A stretch of DNA of 64,000 nucleotides from Pseudisothecium myosuroides (lineage: Eukaryota > Streptophyta > Bryopsida > Hypnales > Lembophyllaceae): the NCBI GenBank assembly GCA_951799445.1, contig OX637295.1, positions 1,116,001-1,180,000 on the forward strand, read 5' to 3'. Below, piece by piece: positions 35,078-47,290 of the stretch. Position 1 is the first letter of the stretch, and each line of letters starts with the position of its first letter. The notes beneath the pieces were generated by a model, which saw nothing but the letters and a program-made list of their open reading frames with translations, ran no database searches and had not been told where the DNA came from. The translations under genes were made by a program, and so were the position numbers.

Positions 35078-38000
35078 TAACACGCAAGGGGCACCATGGA
35101 AGTAGGGTTTCGATTCAAAAAAACCTTGACCCATGAGGCAAAAAAATAATTATAATTGGAGGTTTTCATAGGAACTATGCAACATCTGACACTGACTGGA
35201 CCTCCAATCTTTCTCTCTCACTCCATTCCTTTTACCTTTTAAAGAACTAGAACCTTAAGCGATGATGCTAGTGCATGACTAATTCAGGGATGTGCGTCAT
35301 CTGCAAACTATGGGCTCGGGGTATGGATTAGCACGATGAATTTGGCTGGTCAGAAAGTTGACAGCAACTTACATCTACAACTTATGATGTGGTACGCTTT
35401 CATTAGATGCTTTTGACGCTGTTGCTGTAAAACATTCTCCTGTTTATGTATGCAATTGCATATGTAACTGGAACTACTGTCTTTTCGTCCTGCACGCTAG
35501 TTCTGAATCGGTGCCTTTGGGCCATAGAGATCCTCTGCACTCTGCTTGCGTGGCGGTGTTGGCAAATTCGACAAGGCTGATGTTGGCTCCTGTGGCTTTA
35601 AATTTTGTCCACTACACAAAAGCAACATGGACTGCGACTTACTACTGCCATATTAAGCACTGAACGTAAGAAAATCATACCAGCCTCTCTGTTTGAATTT
35701 GCAAAGCTTCTATGTATCAGGGATCTTTCAAAATCTATTTTCAACTGATGTGCACGTTTTTTCGTCTCTTGATTTTCGACATATTGTGGACTATCGTAGT
35801 TCTTGTCAATTGTTTTCCTTCAAAGACTGCTTGACTCCGACCAGTTATTCGTTGCTTGTAAGTGCGATGACCCTGCGTTTCAGCAACTGTGTTGAGTTTA
35901 ACATTTACTTGCGTTATCGGCAGCTGAGGGTTGATCTCTGTGTTCGAATGCCATGCATGTTGAGAGATCAGACCGATTGTTACTCCTTAATTTCAAACCC
36001 AAGCTGTACTGCGTACCGTTGTAAGAGGTACTGACGGATACTGGTGCTTGATCGTCTTTCGAGGGTAACCAGCGCGGGCGAAACCTTAGCTTATAGCAGG
36101 GATTGGGCAGCTTCCACTCCGATTACTGTTTTAAACCGCACGGTGGGCAGCCGATTCGGGGTACATGGCAGTGTGGCAAGGACACCCACAGACTATTGAT
36201 AAGGATTGCCGATGTTACAGAATATCTCAATTTGCGACGTTTGAGAAAACTCGAGAAACTCGAGATTCATACGTGAAACCCTAAAAAGTCGAACGAGCGT
36301 CGTTGCAACTTGACGGTCTGGACTCTTGACTACGTGGTGGTAACCGTTCCTAACTAAGCCGTTAGCCATAGTCTGCCAGCTAGTAACCACGCTGCTTTGG
36401 CCCATTATTTCCGGCAGTATCTTCAGTTACCTTCGAGTTCCTCATCGAGCACGCCGAAGTGACCGAGATGGTTTTGTCACTCAGTGGTATGGCGAAGGGT
36501 CAGTGTGCGCGATGAAGCTCTATGGAGATTGCGATTTCGTGAAGGCGTACACTCGGAAGCATGTGGGTATTTCCAGGGTTTCATGGTAAGTACGCACCTG
36601 TGAAGAACTGATTTTGCACTCCCACCCCTTTTTTTTCCTTTAGAATTTTTATGGAATATTAAAACAACGAAATAACAGCGGCGTAACAGTAGGCATATCT
36701 CAGTTGGGTGCAATCAATCGATTGCGTTTCAATTTCAATCGGTTGATCTCTTTGTTCATTAATTAGTTCTCACTCCTTGTTACCTCTTGTGCGGTGAGAC
36801 CACCGCGTGTGGGTTTGTTTCGAAATGTCATTTTCCGATGCATTATTTCTGGGGGGCGAATTGTCGATTACATTGTACAGACTGCGCTGAGTGAGTTTTT
36901 TGGATGAACACTCATCACTTGCACAATTGCAAGGTGCAATTACTGTGGTGAATGTGTTTGTGGAGTAATTGGTGCTACTTAGACACATGGTCCCACACTA
37001 AATTGAGCATGCTCAATTGAATTTTGTCAATAATGTGTTATCTCTGTCAAGTCTACAGTACACACTGTGATTCGTACCTCCTTTGTATTGCTTTTGAAAA
37101 ACCAAGTAGCAGTTCAGCTACAGTTGTGTGCGGACAATATATGAAGCAATTCATGCATCATAGTGGGATCATATTATTAGTTGCTGATTACCCAACTATA
37201 AAAGCAGTGAACTGCCTTGTCATCCTAATGCATTATCCTTGATGTATGCTTGATACATAAGTGGTACTGAATTCCAAGATTGCAGTGTATTGAGAGACTG
37301 CATGAAGTTCATCAACTGAACCGGCTGTGGAAATTAAAGAGTGAAATAAATGAATGAATAAATACAATTTTGTTCACTTCACATTCACAATCTTATGAAG
37401 GAGACAATTAGAAGAAATTGCATAGGCATGTTGGCCCAAAGACTCAGTTCCCCATATTCACTATCCTGCAACCTCTGGAGTTTCTTGATTTTGCAGGATG
37501 GCAGATATCCAATGTGATAAAAATTCCCTTAGTGGCACACTCAAAATCAACATATGTGCTTGAATGTGAAAAGTGCACATCTTTTGATTCATGAATGATC
37601 AGCTACATAAGAATTGAATGGCACTCCGAGATCACTGTCTGCAAAGTTTCCTTCAACTGCTGATATTGACTACTGGTTGAGACTTCAGTATGAGTGAAGA
37701 TTGCTGCACAAATTGAAGCTTCCATTGTTGTTGGTCTGTAAGCTCCATGCCATCATGCACACTGATGCCAAGGATCTCGCTTTGAGTCTGTTTCAAAGAG
37801 AACATGAGAGATCATGTGAATGTCAAAGGGAGTTGGAAGCTGAGCTGCAGCAGCCAAAGGAGTCTAGCACCTGTGACAAAGGCCCACGAGGATCCATGGC
37901 AATGAAGGTCTCCAACATGGAGCTCATTCACCGTAAGTGACAGCAGGCACAGACTTGGGCCACTGGCTGAGCAGCATACTCTTTGTAGTAAATGCCAGCC

Positions 38001-39309
38001 TTTGGAGTTTTTGTTTTTTTAATTTGTCGTCAACATTCAACCCCCCTCTCTCTCTCTCTCCATCATGATGAGGCCTTGGAGACCAAATGAGCTTTGGTCA
38101 TGCATGGTCACACTTTCATATTTTTTCCCTTTAGATGTGTAATAGATAAGACAAATTTTTGAGGATAAATTAACCTAAGAATGTACAATCAGGTACAGGA
38201 ACCTTACAAATTTTTGCATCCTGTTGAGATTAGGTCAACTCTGGGAGGCCCGTGTATGCTCAAAATTGGACAAAATTTCAAATTGCTCTGGAATCACACT
38301 GTACTATCTAGTATTGCCAACATTTGTGAAAATTACAACTTGTATTCAATAGTACATATAAGAAATGAACCTTCACAATTGTTTTAGAGATACTTAATCT
38401 CATACCACTTGAATTTCTTGTATGATTTCTTGCTTGTTCTTCACCCCAATGCAAAAATCTTTGACTACTTATCTTCCAAAGAATCTCTATGAAATGGTAG
38501 ATAGTGTATAAAAGGAATCTAAATTGTTGTATGATTTTAAATGATTCCTCTTTCACTTATTATATAGTTGAAGTGCACTTCATTGCAATTCCAACGCAAT
38601 TTTTGGTTCCAAAATCGGTTCATTTTTGAGCATGCTAGAGCTTCTTGAAGTTGATGAACTTTCTAGAGAAAATTGACTGGAAAATTCGTAAGGTTCATGT
38701 ACCAACTGTAAAGTGGCCTCCTTAAAAGAATGTTGTCCCTCCCGTGGCATGGCAGTGATGGGTGAGTGGATGACAATCTTTTTGGGAGGCCACTATACAA
38801 GTCTTTGGGAGGATTAGTGCTAGTAGCCCAAGCTAAAGGAGGAGGTGGGTTTAGCCTCTTTTGGTCCCCTTTTCAACATTTTTCAACATTAAAGAAAGTT
38901 TTTTTTGGGTGGACTAAATTTCTACTACATCATTTTCCATTTTTACCACATTACCTTCACGTTGAAAATACTATAAACCTCGGGCTTGTAGAATGACTGT
39001 AACCCTCGGCTTCAATGGTGTATTAATATCTCTATGAGTCTTCCCTCTAAGATTCTAGTCTAGGGGGCAAATCTCTCCTATCCCTCATGTGCTTGTATCC
39101 TTATTCTCCATGTTCATGTAGCATAGAGAAGGATGAATTCTTTCAATTGGTGAAGAATTCTTGGAGTCACTTACATCTCAATTTCTAAGGATTAAAAATA
39201 AAGGATTTTATTGAGTATCTAGCCTCAACTACATTCAACCATACATTCTTGTTGCACATTAATTGAGCATAGAGGGTGGCAAATCAATATACAACATGGG
39301 AAGACTTAA
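35078..39309. other. No supported gene; probably holds the missing 5' exon(s) of SSNA1/DIP13
   Basis: Moderate-GC patches (35.5-36.6 and 37.7-37.9 kb) hold frames of 70-113 codons without domains. A strong donor, GGTAAGTACG, at about 36585 follows an ATG-containing stretch and could mark a first exon, but its phase does not fit the exon at 39779 directly. A simple CT repeat lies at about 38046-38061. Confidence 0.35.
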
Positions 39310-39516
39310 CCCCTAAGTGCCAAAATATTTTAAGTTCTTGCTTCCATATCTATAGGAGTTGAAATTTAGAAATTTAGAAATTTTGTAAAAGTGTAAAAAC
39401 ATATCAACAGATAGAAAAAGTCATGTTTGAAGGTTTTGAAACTGTTATGGAAGTCAATAGATATAAAAAATCATGTCTAAATAGCCTTTGTGTTTTATAG
39501 TTTTGGCACTTAGGGG
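39310..39516. mobile_element. Short TTAA-type element, about 207 bp
   Basis: TTAA (39306-39309) then CCCCTAAGTGCCAAAAT; right end TTTTGGCACTTAGGGG followed by TAAA instead of TTAA. The ends resemble the 935-bp family but with GTGCC in place of GGACC, so it may be a sister family. An internal stretch AGATA(G/T)AAAAA(G/A)TCATGT is repeated twice. Confidence 0.5.
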
Positions 39517-39778
39517 TAAAATGGTTTAATGGGTGGTGTATTTTTGGATTGCTTGTTTGCAGTTAAAACCTACACATAACAAAGTCCAAGAGAGCGTGTC
39601 CATTGACAAACCATCTGGTTTTTTCTTTTTAGAGGCTCGAGGGGTGAATAAAAGTTTTGAGTGATTGGATAGATAACTTATTGGTAGCTACATGATAATT
39701 ATATCATGTTGGACACTACAATGTGTGGCTGCTGGTCTTGCTCTGAAATTGTGAGTGCATTGTCCCAAGTGGACCTAG

Positions 39779-40646
39779 GCATTGAGGAGCTTCGTGAAAA
39801 GAAAGACAAGATCAAGAAGGTGATGCAGTTGGAGGAGGAAGAGAAGGCCAACATCCAGAGGGAATTGACCGCCCTCACCAACCGCTTGGCGGTCATCGAT
39901 GCCTCACTGTCTAAAAAGTATGCTTATGTTGAGGATTATGATAAGACCATTCAAGAGGTTGAATCTGCATATTCCAAGGTATGACAACAATATTCCACTA
40001 TAAAAAAATGTATGTCTTTTTTGACTGATTTTTTTAGACATCCACTTGTTTTCATGTTAACAACATCAAATGTAACATCATGATGTAACATTTGATGTTG
40101 TTTACATGAAAATAGCCAATGGATATCCAAAAAACTCCATCAAAAAGGACACATGTTTCTTATAGTGTTCCCAAATTACTTCAACTGGCTCTATCAAATG
40201 CCCCGGCCTTCGAGATTTACATGTGATGTGTGATGTGTTCTTTTAAAAATTATTAATTTTTTTTTATGAACTTGCTGGATTCCAATTCAATCAACAGTCT
40301 TTCTAGAATTCCTCAAATTTCGTTGAATGTCCTTCATTTGATGTTTAAGTTTTGGCACATGACGAATACAAACTTTGGGTCAAATCGTGCTGGATCCTCA
40401 ACTTAATTTCAGTGAATGATCTAATGCACTTGCGAGACACCAAAGCTGAATTTCTAGTTAGCTCTAATGTTGAAAAATCCAGGGAAGAAAACTCAAACTG
40501 AAGAGCTAAGTATTAGTCTATTAAGTGAACCATTTCATAATCAGACTCTTTCATATTCTTCTGTGCAGATCTTAGAGAGTTCCCAGGCTCTTCTGCATGT
40601 GCTGAAGACTGAAAATTCTAATCAAATTCTGCAAAGTGCAAGATAG
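39779..40646 (+). CDS. DIP13: SSNA1 / NA14 / DIP13 microtubule protein, 3' exons (5' end not found)
   Basis: Two exons, 39779-39978 and 40569-40646 (TAG), with a GT-AG intron. They encode IEELREKKDKIKKV through LEEEEKANIQRELTALTNRL, the DYDKTIQEVESAYSK motif and then ILESSQALLHVLKTEN. This follows SSNA1 in order and spacing (IEEL, [34 protein letters not shown]). The acceptor leaves GC to complete a split Cys codon, matching the KC-IEEL junction of the family. SSNA1/DIP13 is a small coiled-coil protein that assembles filaments and binds microtubules at basal bodies and axonemes; Chlamydomonas DIP13 was named for induction on deflagellation. The upstream exon (LQNYN-type N-terminus) was not found within 4 kb. 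The intron carries a CACTA MITE. Confidence 0.88.
39996..40167. mobile_element. CACTA-type MITE, 172 bp, in the DIP13 intron
   Basis: Starts CACTATAAAAAAATGT and ends ACATGTTTCTTATAGTG, flanked by TTC duplications (39993-39995 and 40168-40170). The centre is a near-perfect hairpin (ACATCAAATGTAACATCATG mirrored). It starts 18 bp after the splice donor without disturbing it. Confidence 0.85.
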
Positions 40647-41143
40647 TGAACCAGGTACTAACATACTAACTTACCTTATTATTCATGTTATTATGGTCTG
40701 AGAGATCCCTTCCAACTTTTATCAAAAAATTACCGGAGTTTTATATGTATTTGCTAACCAGACACATCAAAACAGAATGCAGATATTAATTTGAACTTAC
40801 ACCAAGCCAAGAATTCGAGTATCAATTTCAGCATTTGGCTTTCCCTCAACAGTTATAATTGCTCTTGAAATTCAGCCGGCAATGGCTGTGCATTGGGGAA
40901 GAGCTAGAGAGTTATCGAGAGGTTTACATAAAAATAGCAATCTTTTGAGTATGTTTTCCATCTATAACTGCCGTAGTTTGACACAAACATGGACAAGGAA
41001 GACTAGGGCACATGAAGAAGAAGAGTAATTGTGGTCGTATGACCAGTGTGAATGAAGACTCTGTTGGGGATGGTTCTACTATTTAAGTCATTAGGATACA
41101 TGACTACAATAGTAATATAATTTTTTCACCTCTCCATCTTTAA

Positions 41144-42114
41144 CCCCTCACCGCCCAAGGCCGTTTTGGGTTCAAAAACATCACTACTTTTGAAGTGATA
41201 TAGATCTAAATGTCACTAAGCTATAGAGATCTTAACCGTACAATCTTGTAGTGTACATGTTGTAAATGATGTGTATCAAATTTGAAGTCATTTGACCTAT
41301 ATAGATTGCGAGATTATAATGTTTTAGTGTTGAAAAAGGATGCTGAAATTTTCCTAAAAACACATTTAGAGGCAAAATTTGATTTCTAAACCTAATCAAA
41401 TGAAAAAACTTAAAACTATAAAGTGATTCAAAACCAGCATACAAACACATTGATGAAAAAAAATATCATTCAATTGACTCAATGTGCTTGCAAAATAGCT
41501 TGCAAATGTCAAAAAATAGGCAAGAAAAGTTGCAGAAAACACAGACGAGGCTGAACCTCCTTCTACTAAAATGCTTCTCAGTCATTCATAACTTCTTGGA
41601 TTGATATGAAATTTTAGCCACACAAACTAGACTAATATGCGCAACTTTCTCAAAAAAATTTATTGGAAACGGAAACTGTATGATGCAGATACAAGCCGCC
41701 GAAGTTCATTGTAGTCCAAGAATGCCGGGATTTTCAATTTCGAATTGCTCCCAAACATTCAAAACAACTTGGATTGACGTGAAAATTTTACCACAATAAC
41801 TAGACTTCAAGGGGAATATAACCCAACAAATTTTATTGAAATCGAACAATGGATGAAGGAGATACAAGCCCCTGAAGTTGCAGCCATGAATTGCACTTTG
41901 GTGAATCAAATTGAACCTGTGAACTTCGACTGGCTTCCAAAAAATCTTTACCTCTTGGATTGATCTGAAAATTTTACCACACAAACTAGAAGAGAAGGTG
42001 AAAATTTCTCAACAAGTTTTATTGAATTTGGACATCGGATGCAAAAGTTACAATACTTTGAATCGGACTTGAAACTATGTGAGGACACTTTTGGGCCCCT
42101 TGGGCGGTGAGGGG
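41144..42114. mobile_element. TTAA-flanked element with three internal repeats, 971 bp
   Basis: TTAA (41140-41143 and 42115-42118) flanks 17-bp perfect ends CCCCTCACCGCCCAAGG / CCTTGGGCGGTGAGGGG. Internal units begin near 41588, 41768 and 41956 (spacing about 185 bp); each has GGATTGA..TGAAA.TTTTA.C followed by ACAA.CTAGA and TTTATTGAA. The end sequence differs from the CCCCTAAAGG family, yet size, TTAA site and motifs (AGATTGCGAGATTATAA near the left end) agree. Confidence 0.75.
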
Positions 42115-42401
42115 TTAAGTACTATCAATGACTTGTCAAATTGTGCTTGTTTATTGAAAGAAGGTTTGCACAATATCTCTCATTGTCTTGAGACAACTAA
42201 GGAATGAGCACCCATTATCAACTTGCTTACTTTGCCTAAATATTAACACCTAGAGTATGAATATGAGTTGGGAAGGGAGGCATTATGAACCGCTCGTCAC
42301 TGAAGGAAGCCTTTTAGCTAGAGAAACTTTGAACAAGAGTCATTATGTGAATTCATCATGTAGGTGCTCATTGTATTCTACTCAACATGTGTGTTTGACT
42401 T

Positions 42402-42742
42402 CATTAGAGAAAATTTCAGGCCTCTGGAGGGCTACTCCACAACCCTCCAAGGTACCCTGAAATTTGGTTTTGGGGGGCTGAAAAAATCGTTTTCTCCCTA
42501 TTCCCGCCCACCTGAAATTGCAGTGGTAGTGGCGCAAGAACTGAGTTTTAAGAGTTTAAAATTTAATTTAAGAAAATAAATTAAATTTAGAAAAAAAAAA
42601 AAAAAATCTCAAAATCTGACTGTTTCAACGACCATCTGACTACTCACTGCGGCACTTTTCTAGAGTGACAAACCAAGCTTTGAAATAGCTTGGTTTGTCA
42701 CTCTAAAGCAGCCCTTTGGAAGGCTGAAATTTTCTGTAATGT
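42402..42742. mobile_element. TIR MITE of about 340 bp with an 18-bp perfect hairpin
   Basis: The left end CATTAGAGAAAATTTCAGG continues CCTCTGGAGGGCT; the right end AGCCCTTTGGAAGGCTGAAA continues TTTTCTGTAATG; about 32 bp, imperfect. Inside the right part 42662-42679 pairs perfectly with 42688-42705 (8-nt loop). A run of about 17 A lies at about 42590-42606. 46850-46890 holds a fragment with similar left-end sequence. Confidence 0.7.
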
Positions 42743-44360
42743 ATGGGTGATCATAATGTCAGTTATTGGTGTTCTACTGCATTGAACTTTAGAAGTGGAT
42801 ATCTTTCAATTTTATTTGTTGAAGTTCTTGACTTTCACTCCACTATACGTTTGCACCTTTTCTTATGAGGTCCCATTTTGGAAGCAAATGATCAAATACT
42901 AGCTTTGAAAATGATATGTAGGTTGCTTTTTCCTTCACAACACTACAATGAAATTGTCCCATGTACAATCAAATATACAAAGATGATCTAATTCAAACAT
43001 TAAGAAAATATAGGATAATGTATGTTTGTCCATATAAATCCATAACCTTAATTGTAGCCATGTCCGCATACACATGTATTTGTATCCATAACCTTTGTCC
43101 ATCACTTTAAGGATTCACTACACTAAGATATATTCATATATTTATCAATTTTTCTACCTTGTTTCAAAGGCAAGTATAAAATCTTATGTTTCATTTTTAT
43201 GCCATCAAATGCAAAATTAGTAGGTTTGATGTTGGCTCATATGCTCTATTACCCTAAGATTCATCAAAAAACTTCAAATTGTAATCATTTATTAGTTTAT
43301 TAATACTATTGTTTAGTTTATAGTTTTTAATACACTTACATAACCAATTTACAATGTCAAAGAACATGTACAAGCCTCAAAAGGTATGTACCATGTACAA
43401 ATATATAAGCATGGTTGTGACTGGAAAGAACATTCATCAATAAAAAAAATTGAGAGGTTTCTAATTTTTTGCAAATTAAGTAGATAGAATCTAAGGTTTA
43501 TTTAAAAATTTAAAAATTCATTTATTTACAAACAAATATTCCTATCTGCTAAATTCACAAAAATGCACTATATGTTATCTTCAACAGTTTTTAGATTAAT
43601 AATTTTAGATTTTATTAACTTATTAGTATGGTTTGATACTCTACACAAAAATAATTTAATTTCTTATATTATTATCAATAAGTAATTTTCAAAAATAGTC
43701 ACACAAGTTATATAAAAACTATAATAATGTTTTCAATATTACTTTTTAAAAAAATTGAATAAAAAGATCTAACAGAACTTACTTTGGGAATGTACAAGCG
43801 TAAAGTTTTATATTTAAAAATCTAATAGAATTTAATTATTGAATTTAATTTGGAAATTTGGGAATATACAAGTTTAAAGATATGTGCTCAAAAGCTTAAT
43901 TAAAATTATTAATTTCAAACTCAATAAAGAAAATTTATTATGCATAATAATTTCTTGAACCTTGATATTACAACTTTGAATACTTGCTATCATACAAAAG
44001 AACATGTGTGATTTTCTTACATAATGATTCTATATTTTAAAAAAAATGTATTTAAGATTTGGGAGTCCTTGTCTATGATTGATCTTTTTGGAAAAAAAAA
44101 CTTTGTAAATTTTAAAGGATCCCTAAATAACAGAATTTTACTTGTGGTAGTAAAGAATGATATAAACAGGGTGAAACTTATATTACAACCTTATTGCCAA
44201 ATGCATTGAATTTTTAGATGTAATTTAAAGATTAACTAAGACTAAGTTGACAATGGCCTTATTTTATAAATCTTTAGTTGCTAGAAATTTGAACCACTGG
44301 AAGTGCATTTTGTAATTCTTAACATTATATTCAGTAGCATGGGTTGATGTTGCCTTGGTT
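42743..44360. other. No feature seen
   Basis: Very AT-rich; only a 61-codon frame at 44024-44209 without domain. Confidence 0.45.
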
Positions 44361-44462
44361 CTACAGTGATGGTGTGCCTCTACAACCTCCACCTGTCTAA
44401 TTCACCAGTAGCTACTAATGAAGCACTGTTGGGGTGTGGAATATACCACACCATCACTGTAG
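44361..44462. mobile_element. Tiny TIR element, 102 bp, 16-bp perfect ends
   Basis: CTACAGTGATGGTGTG (44361-44376) is perfectly complementary to 44447-44462. No target duplication resolved. Confidence 0.55.
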
Positions 44463-44532
44463 AGCTATTGAATGTTATGAACACATTTAATTTGAATACA
44501 AGTTATCTTCTTATTTTCTAGGCTTCTGTTCA

Positions 44533-44886
44533 TTAGTAAAGCTCAGAATATCCACGAGTTGAATCTCGAATGATCTCACGTAATGATGCTTTGTCTTTCA
44601 CATTTACATGTCGAAAATAATTGTGATCTATTTTTCGTGAGAGATCTCGCACACCTTTATATACCTTCCATTGTCCAAATTTTTGCTTCTCTTGTGTTTG
44701 CAACACATACATTCGCCCTTCTCGTAGCCGCTTCTCAACCCATTCCCATAAAAGTGATCCTCTTTTGACATTCGATAATACCTTGTGTGTCAATGGATCA
44801 CAAGTGTATTTAATTTTACTTTCTTCTATGACTTCTGATTCTCCTGGCCTCCAATTTATTGAACTTAAATTATGTGAGAATTCCAT
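44533..44886 (-). CDS. Unrecognised 117-residue frame, possible gene fragment
   Basis: A single-exon frame with a protein-like charged composition: LLWEWVEKRLREGRMYV, QKFGQWKVYKGVRDLSRKID and VKDKASLREIIRDSTRG. It is among the most convincing unassigned frames in the window because Trp, Lys, Arg and Glu spacing is not what random AT-rich DNA gives. I recognise no family. It could be one exon of a larger gene or a captured fragment. Confidence 0.35.
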   Translation of the reverse strand: MEFSHNLSSINWRPGESEVIEESKIKYTCDPLTHKVLSNVKRGSLLWEWVEKRLREGRMYVLQTQEKQKFGQWKVYKGVRDLSRKIDHNYFRHVNVKDKASLREIIRDSTRGYSELY

Positions 44887-47249
44887 GTGTTCAACTTTAG
44901 GCTTCTATAAACTCATGAACACTTTTTATAATTAACAAATAATCTTTCAATAAAATATTTTTCAATCTTAAAAATTAAAATTAGATCCAAATTTTAAAGG
45001 TTTTCACAAGTACTCAAGAAAATTAAAATAAAAACTACCATTATTATTTTTAATCATTAAATTGGTTTCCATCAATGTTGCATTGAACAATAGATAATTA
45101 CAATCATTTGAAAAAAAATCAACCAAATATTGCATTAAGTATTTAAGTTGGTGCTATAAACAAAATTTTGCTTCAATTAGACTTGATTCATTCACCCTTG
45201 AGGCCTTGACTATCATTTAGTAAATTTTATATTGATTTTCTTTTTCTATTGTCCACAGTCATATAGTCAATAGCTTTAACTACCATAACCGTCTAAATAA
45301 TTGATTAATCCTTCAAAGTTGATAATTATTAAGTTGTTTGTAAAGAAATCCCATGGTGACAGCAAATCATTAAAAAAATTAGCTATTGTCATTGGATACT
45401 ATCTTTAACTTAGGTTACAAAATTAGAAAGAAAGCAATTGTAGAAAGTCAACTTAAGAGCTTATGAAAAAACTTGTGAATTATTACACCCTATAGAGTCT
45501 TATATAAAATTAACAAAATTGCCAAAAGACAGTTTCCTCATCCAATAGGAGGTAAAATCATCCTATAATTCTACGTATAATTTTGCATTTGTAGAAGGTC
45601 ATATATTGATAAATTCTTGAACAATACAATATATGTAGATAGAATTGTGTCTTCTTTATTTATAATTTGCAATAGTGTATTGCAACACTAATTTCAATAT
45701 CCACCACGGCAATAGAAAGCTAGTTTGTGAAGGCTATAGATTAAGACCAGAGGATTTGCTGTAATTGTTTCATGCTACTATGCTTAGTACATTTTTGGCA
45801 CATTGTAGTTGCAAGAGCTCTTATTTCAGTTTTTTCAAGCCAAAAATATTGTCCTTGGACTCATAGACCTAATGTACTTGATTAAATCAACTCTATTCAC
45901 CCCATATATTGTTGTATCCATGCCACTTCTAGTAGTTGGTCAATTCCAGAGCCCAATGACACCTCAATTTTTCCTATCTACTACATCTTAAACTATAAAA
46001 GATTATTGAAGATTGATTATATCAATTTCTAAAAAAAATTATAGTAATTTCCATTATAGAAAATTTTGGGCTACAAGTTGATGTTCACTGGATTCTTGGC
46101 TATTTCACTAGGAAGCTTGTTTGCAAAGTGAACATAACTTGGCTTCACTGACATAGATATTGAAGATAATTTTTTAATTCTAGTAACCAACAACGAAAGA
46201 AGAGCTATTATAAATAAAACTTTAATAACCATATGTGCATGTGGTAGACCTATGAGAAGATTGAAAATCCTTGTTGATAGATACTAAATGAGCAAAGTTT
46301 GGATGATGCTCCTATTTGAACATTGATTTCAAGGAGGATTGAAGGTTATAGATCCAAAATTCTAATCCAAAGCCCGTATGAGCAAAATATTGCCAAAGGT
46401 CTCTCCCTAGGTCTAGAACCACGAAAAGAACTCCTAAGACAAATTATACCTCTTTAAGACGAGACATTGAAAACCAGCTTACATTGGCTCATAACCTCAG
46501 ATATGCCAATTATCACCTTGGGATCTTTTATTTGGTACAATACAATTCAAGTTTAGAAGCCCAATACAATTCAAGTCTTATATCCAACGTGACACGCCAA
46601 TCCCCAAAATATCTTCACGAGATCCTCCATCACAAATTCAAAGAGACAACTATGGGGCAATAAGATTTCTTATCACTTTATCACCTAAGATAGAGGTGGA
46701 TACATACAATCAATGACTTGTGGAATCTAGACAACCAAACTTGGCACAATGCAAATTACATTTGTCTCTATACATATAGTAGATCCATGGACCTACAATT
46801 GCATCAACTACTCACTAGTATCCCTTGAAATTCTAGTCATTCCATTAGAGAAAATTACATGTCTCTAGAGGGCCACTCTAGAGTGACCCAACCAATCTAT
46901 TACTTGAAAGTAGGCATGTAGCCACAGTTAGTAGTAAGATTGTGTGAATTTTGCAAAGGATGTCAGGACTCACTAATGTGACTATAGTAGAGGTCTGATT
47001 CATTGGGTACTTAATCAAATTCAATCAAATTAACCAAAATGAAGTGGATTTTGATACTAATTGTTAAAAAGTTTAGAAACACTAATGATTTCAAACTAGC
47101 GTTGAAAGCCACTTAGTTTAGTAAATTTGAAGTTGAAAAGGAAAGATATTTATACAGGTGGAATAGTAGTAGGTACAACAATCCATGTGAAATATGTAAA
47201 TTATGATGAATAGGAGCACAACCGCTCTTAGTTAAGTGAAAAGCAGAAA
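44887..47249. other. No supported gene
   Basis: AT-rich. About 46300-46700 reads like decayed coding on the plus strand, with several stops, and is not assignable. Confidence 0.4.
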
Positions 47250-47290
47250 TTATGTTCAAAGTTGAATTTTAGACCTCATTTAGGCATATA

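Noticed and set aside
35693..36034. 113-codon plus frame downstream of LC8
   Set aside because: No domain, mixed composition, no splice logic; probably chance.
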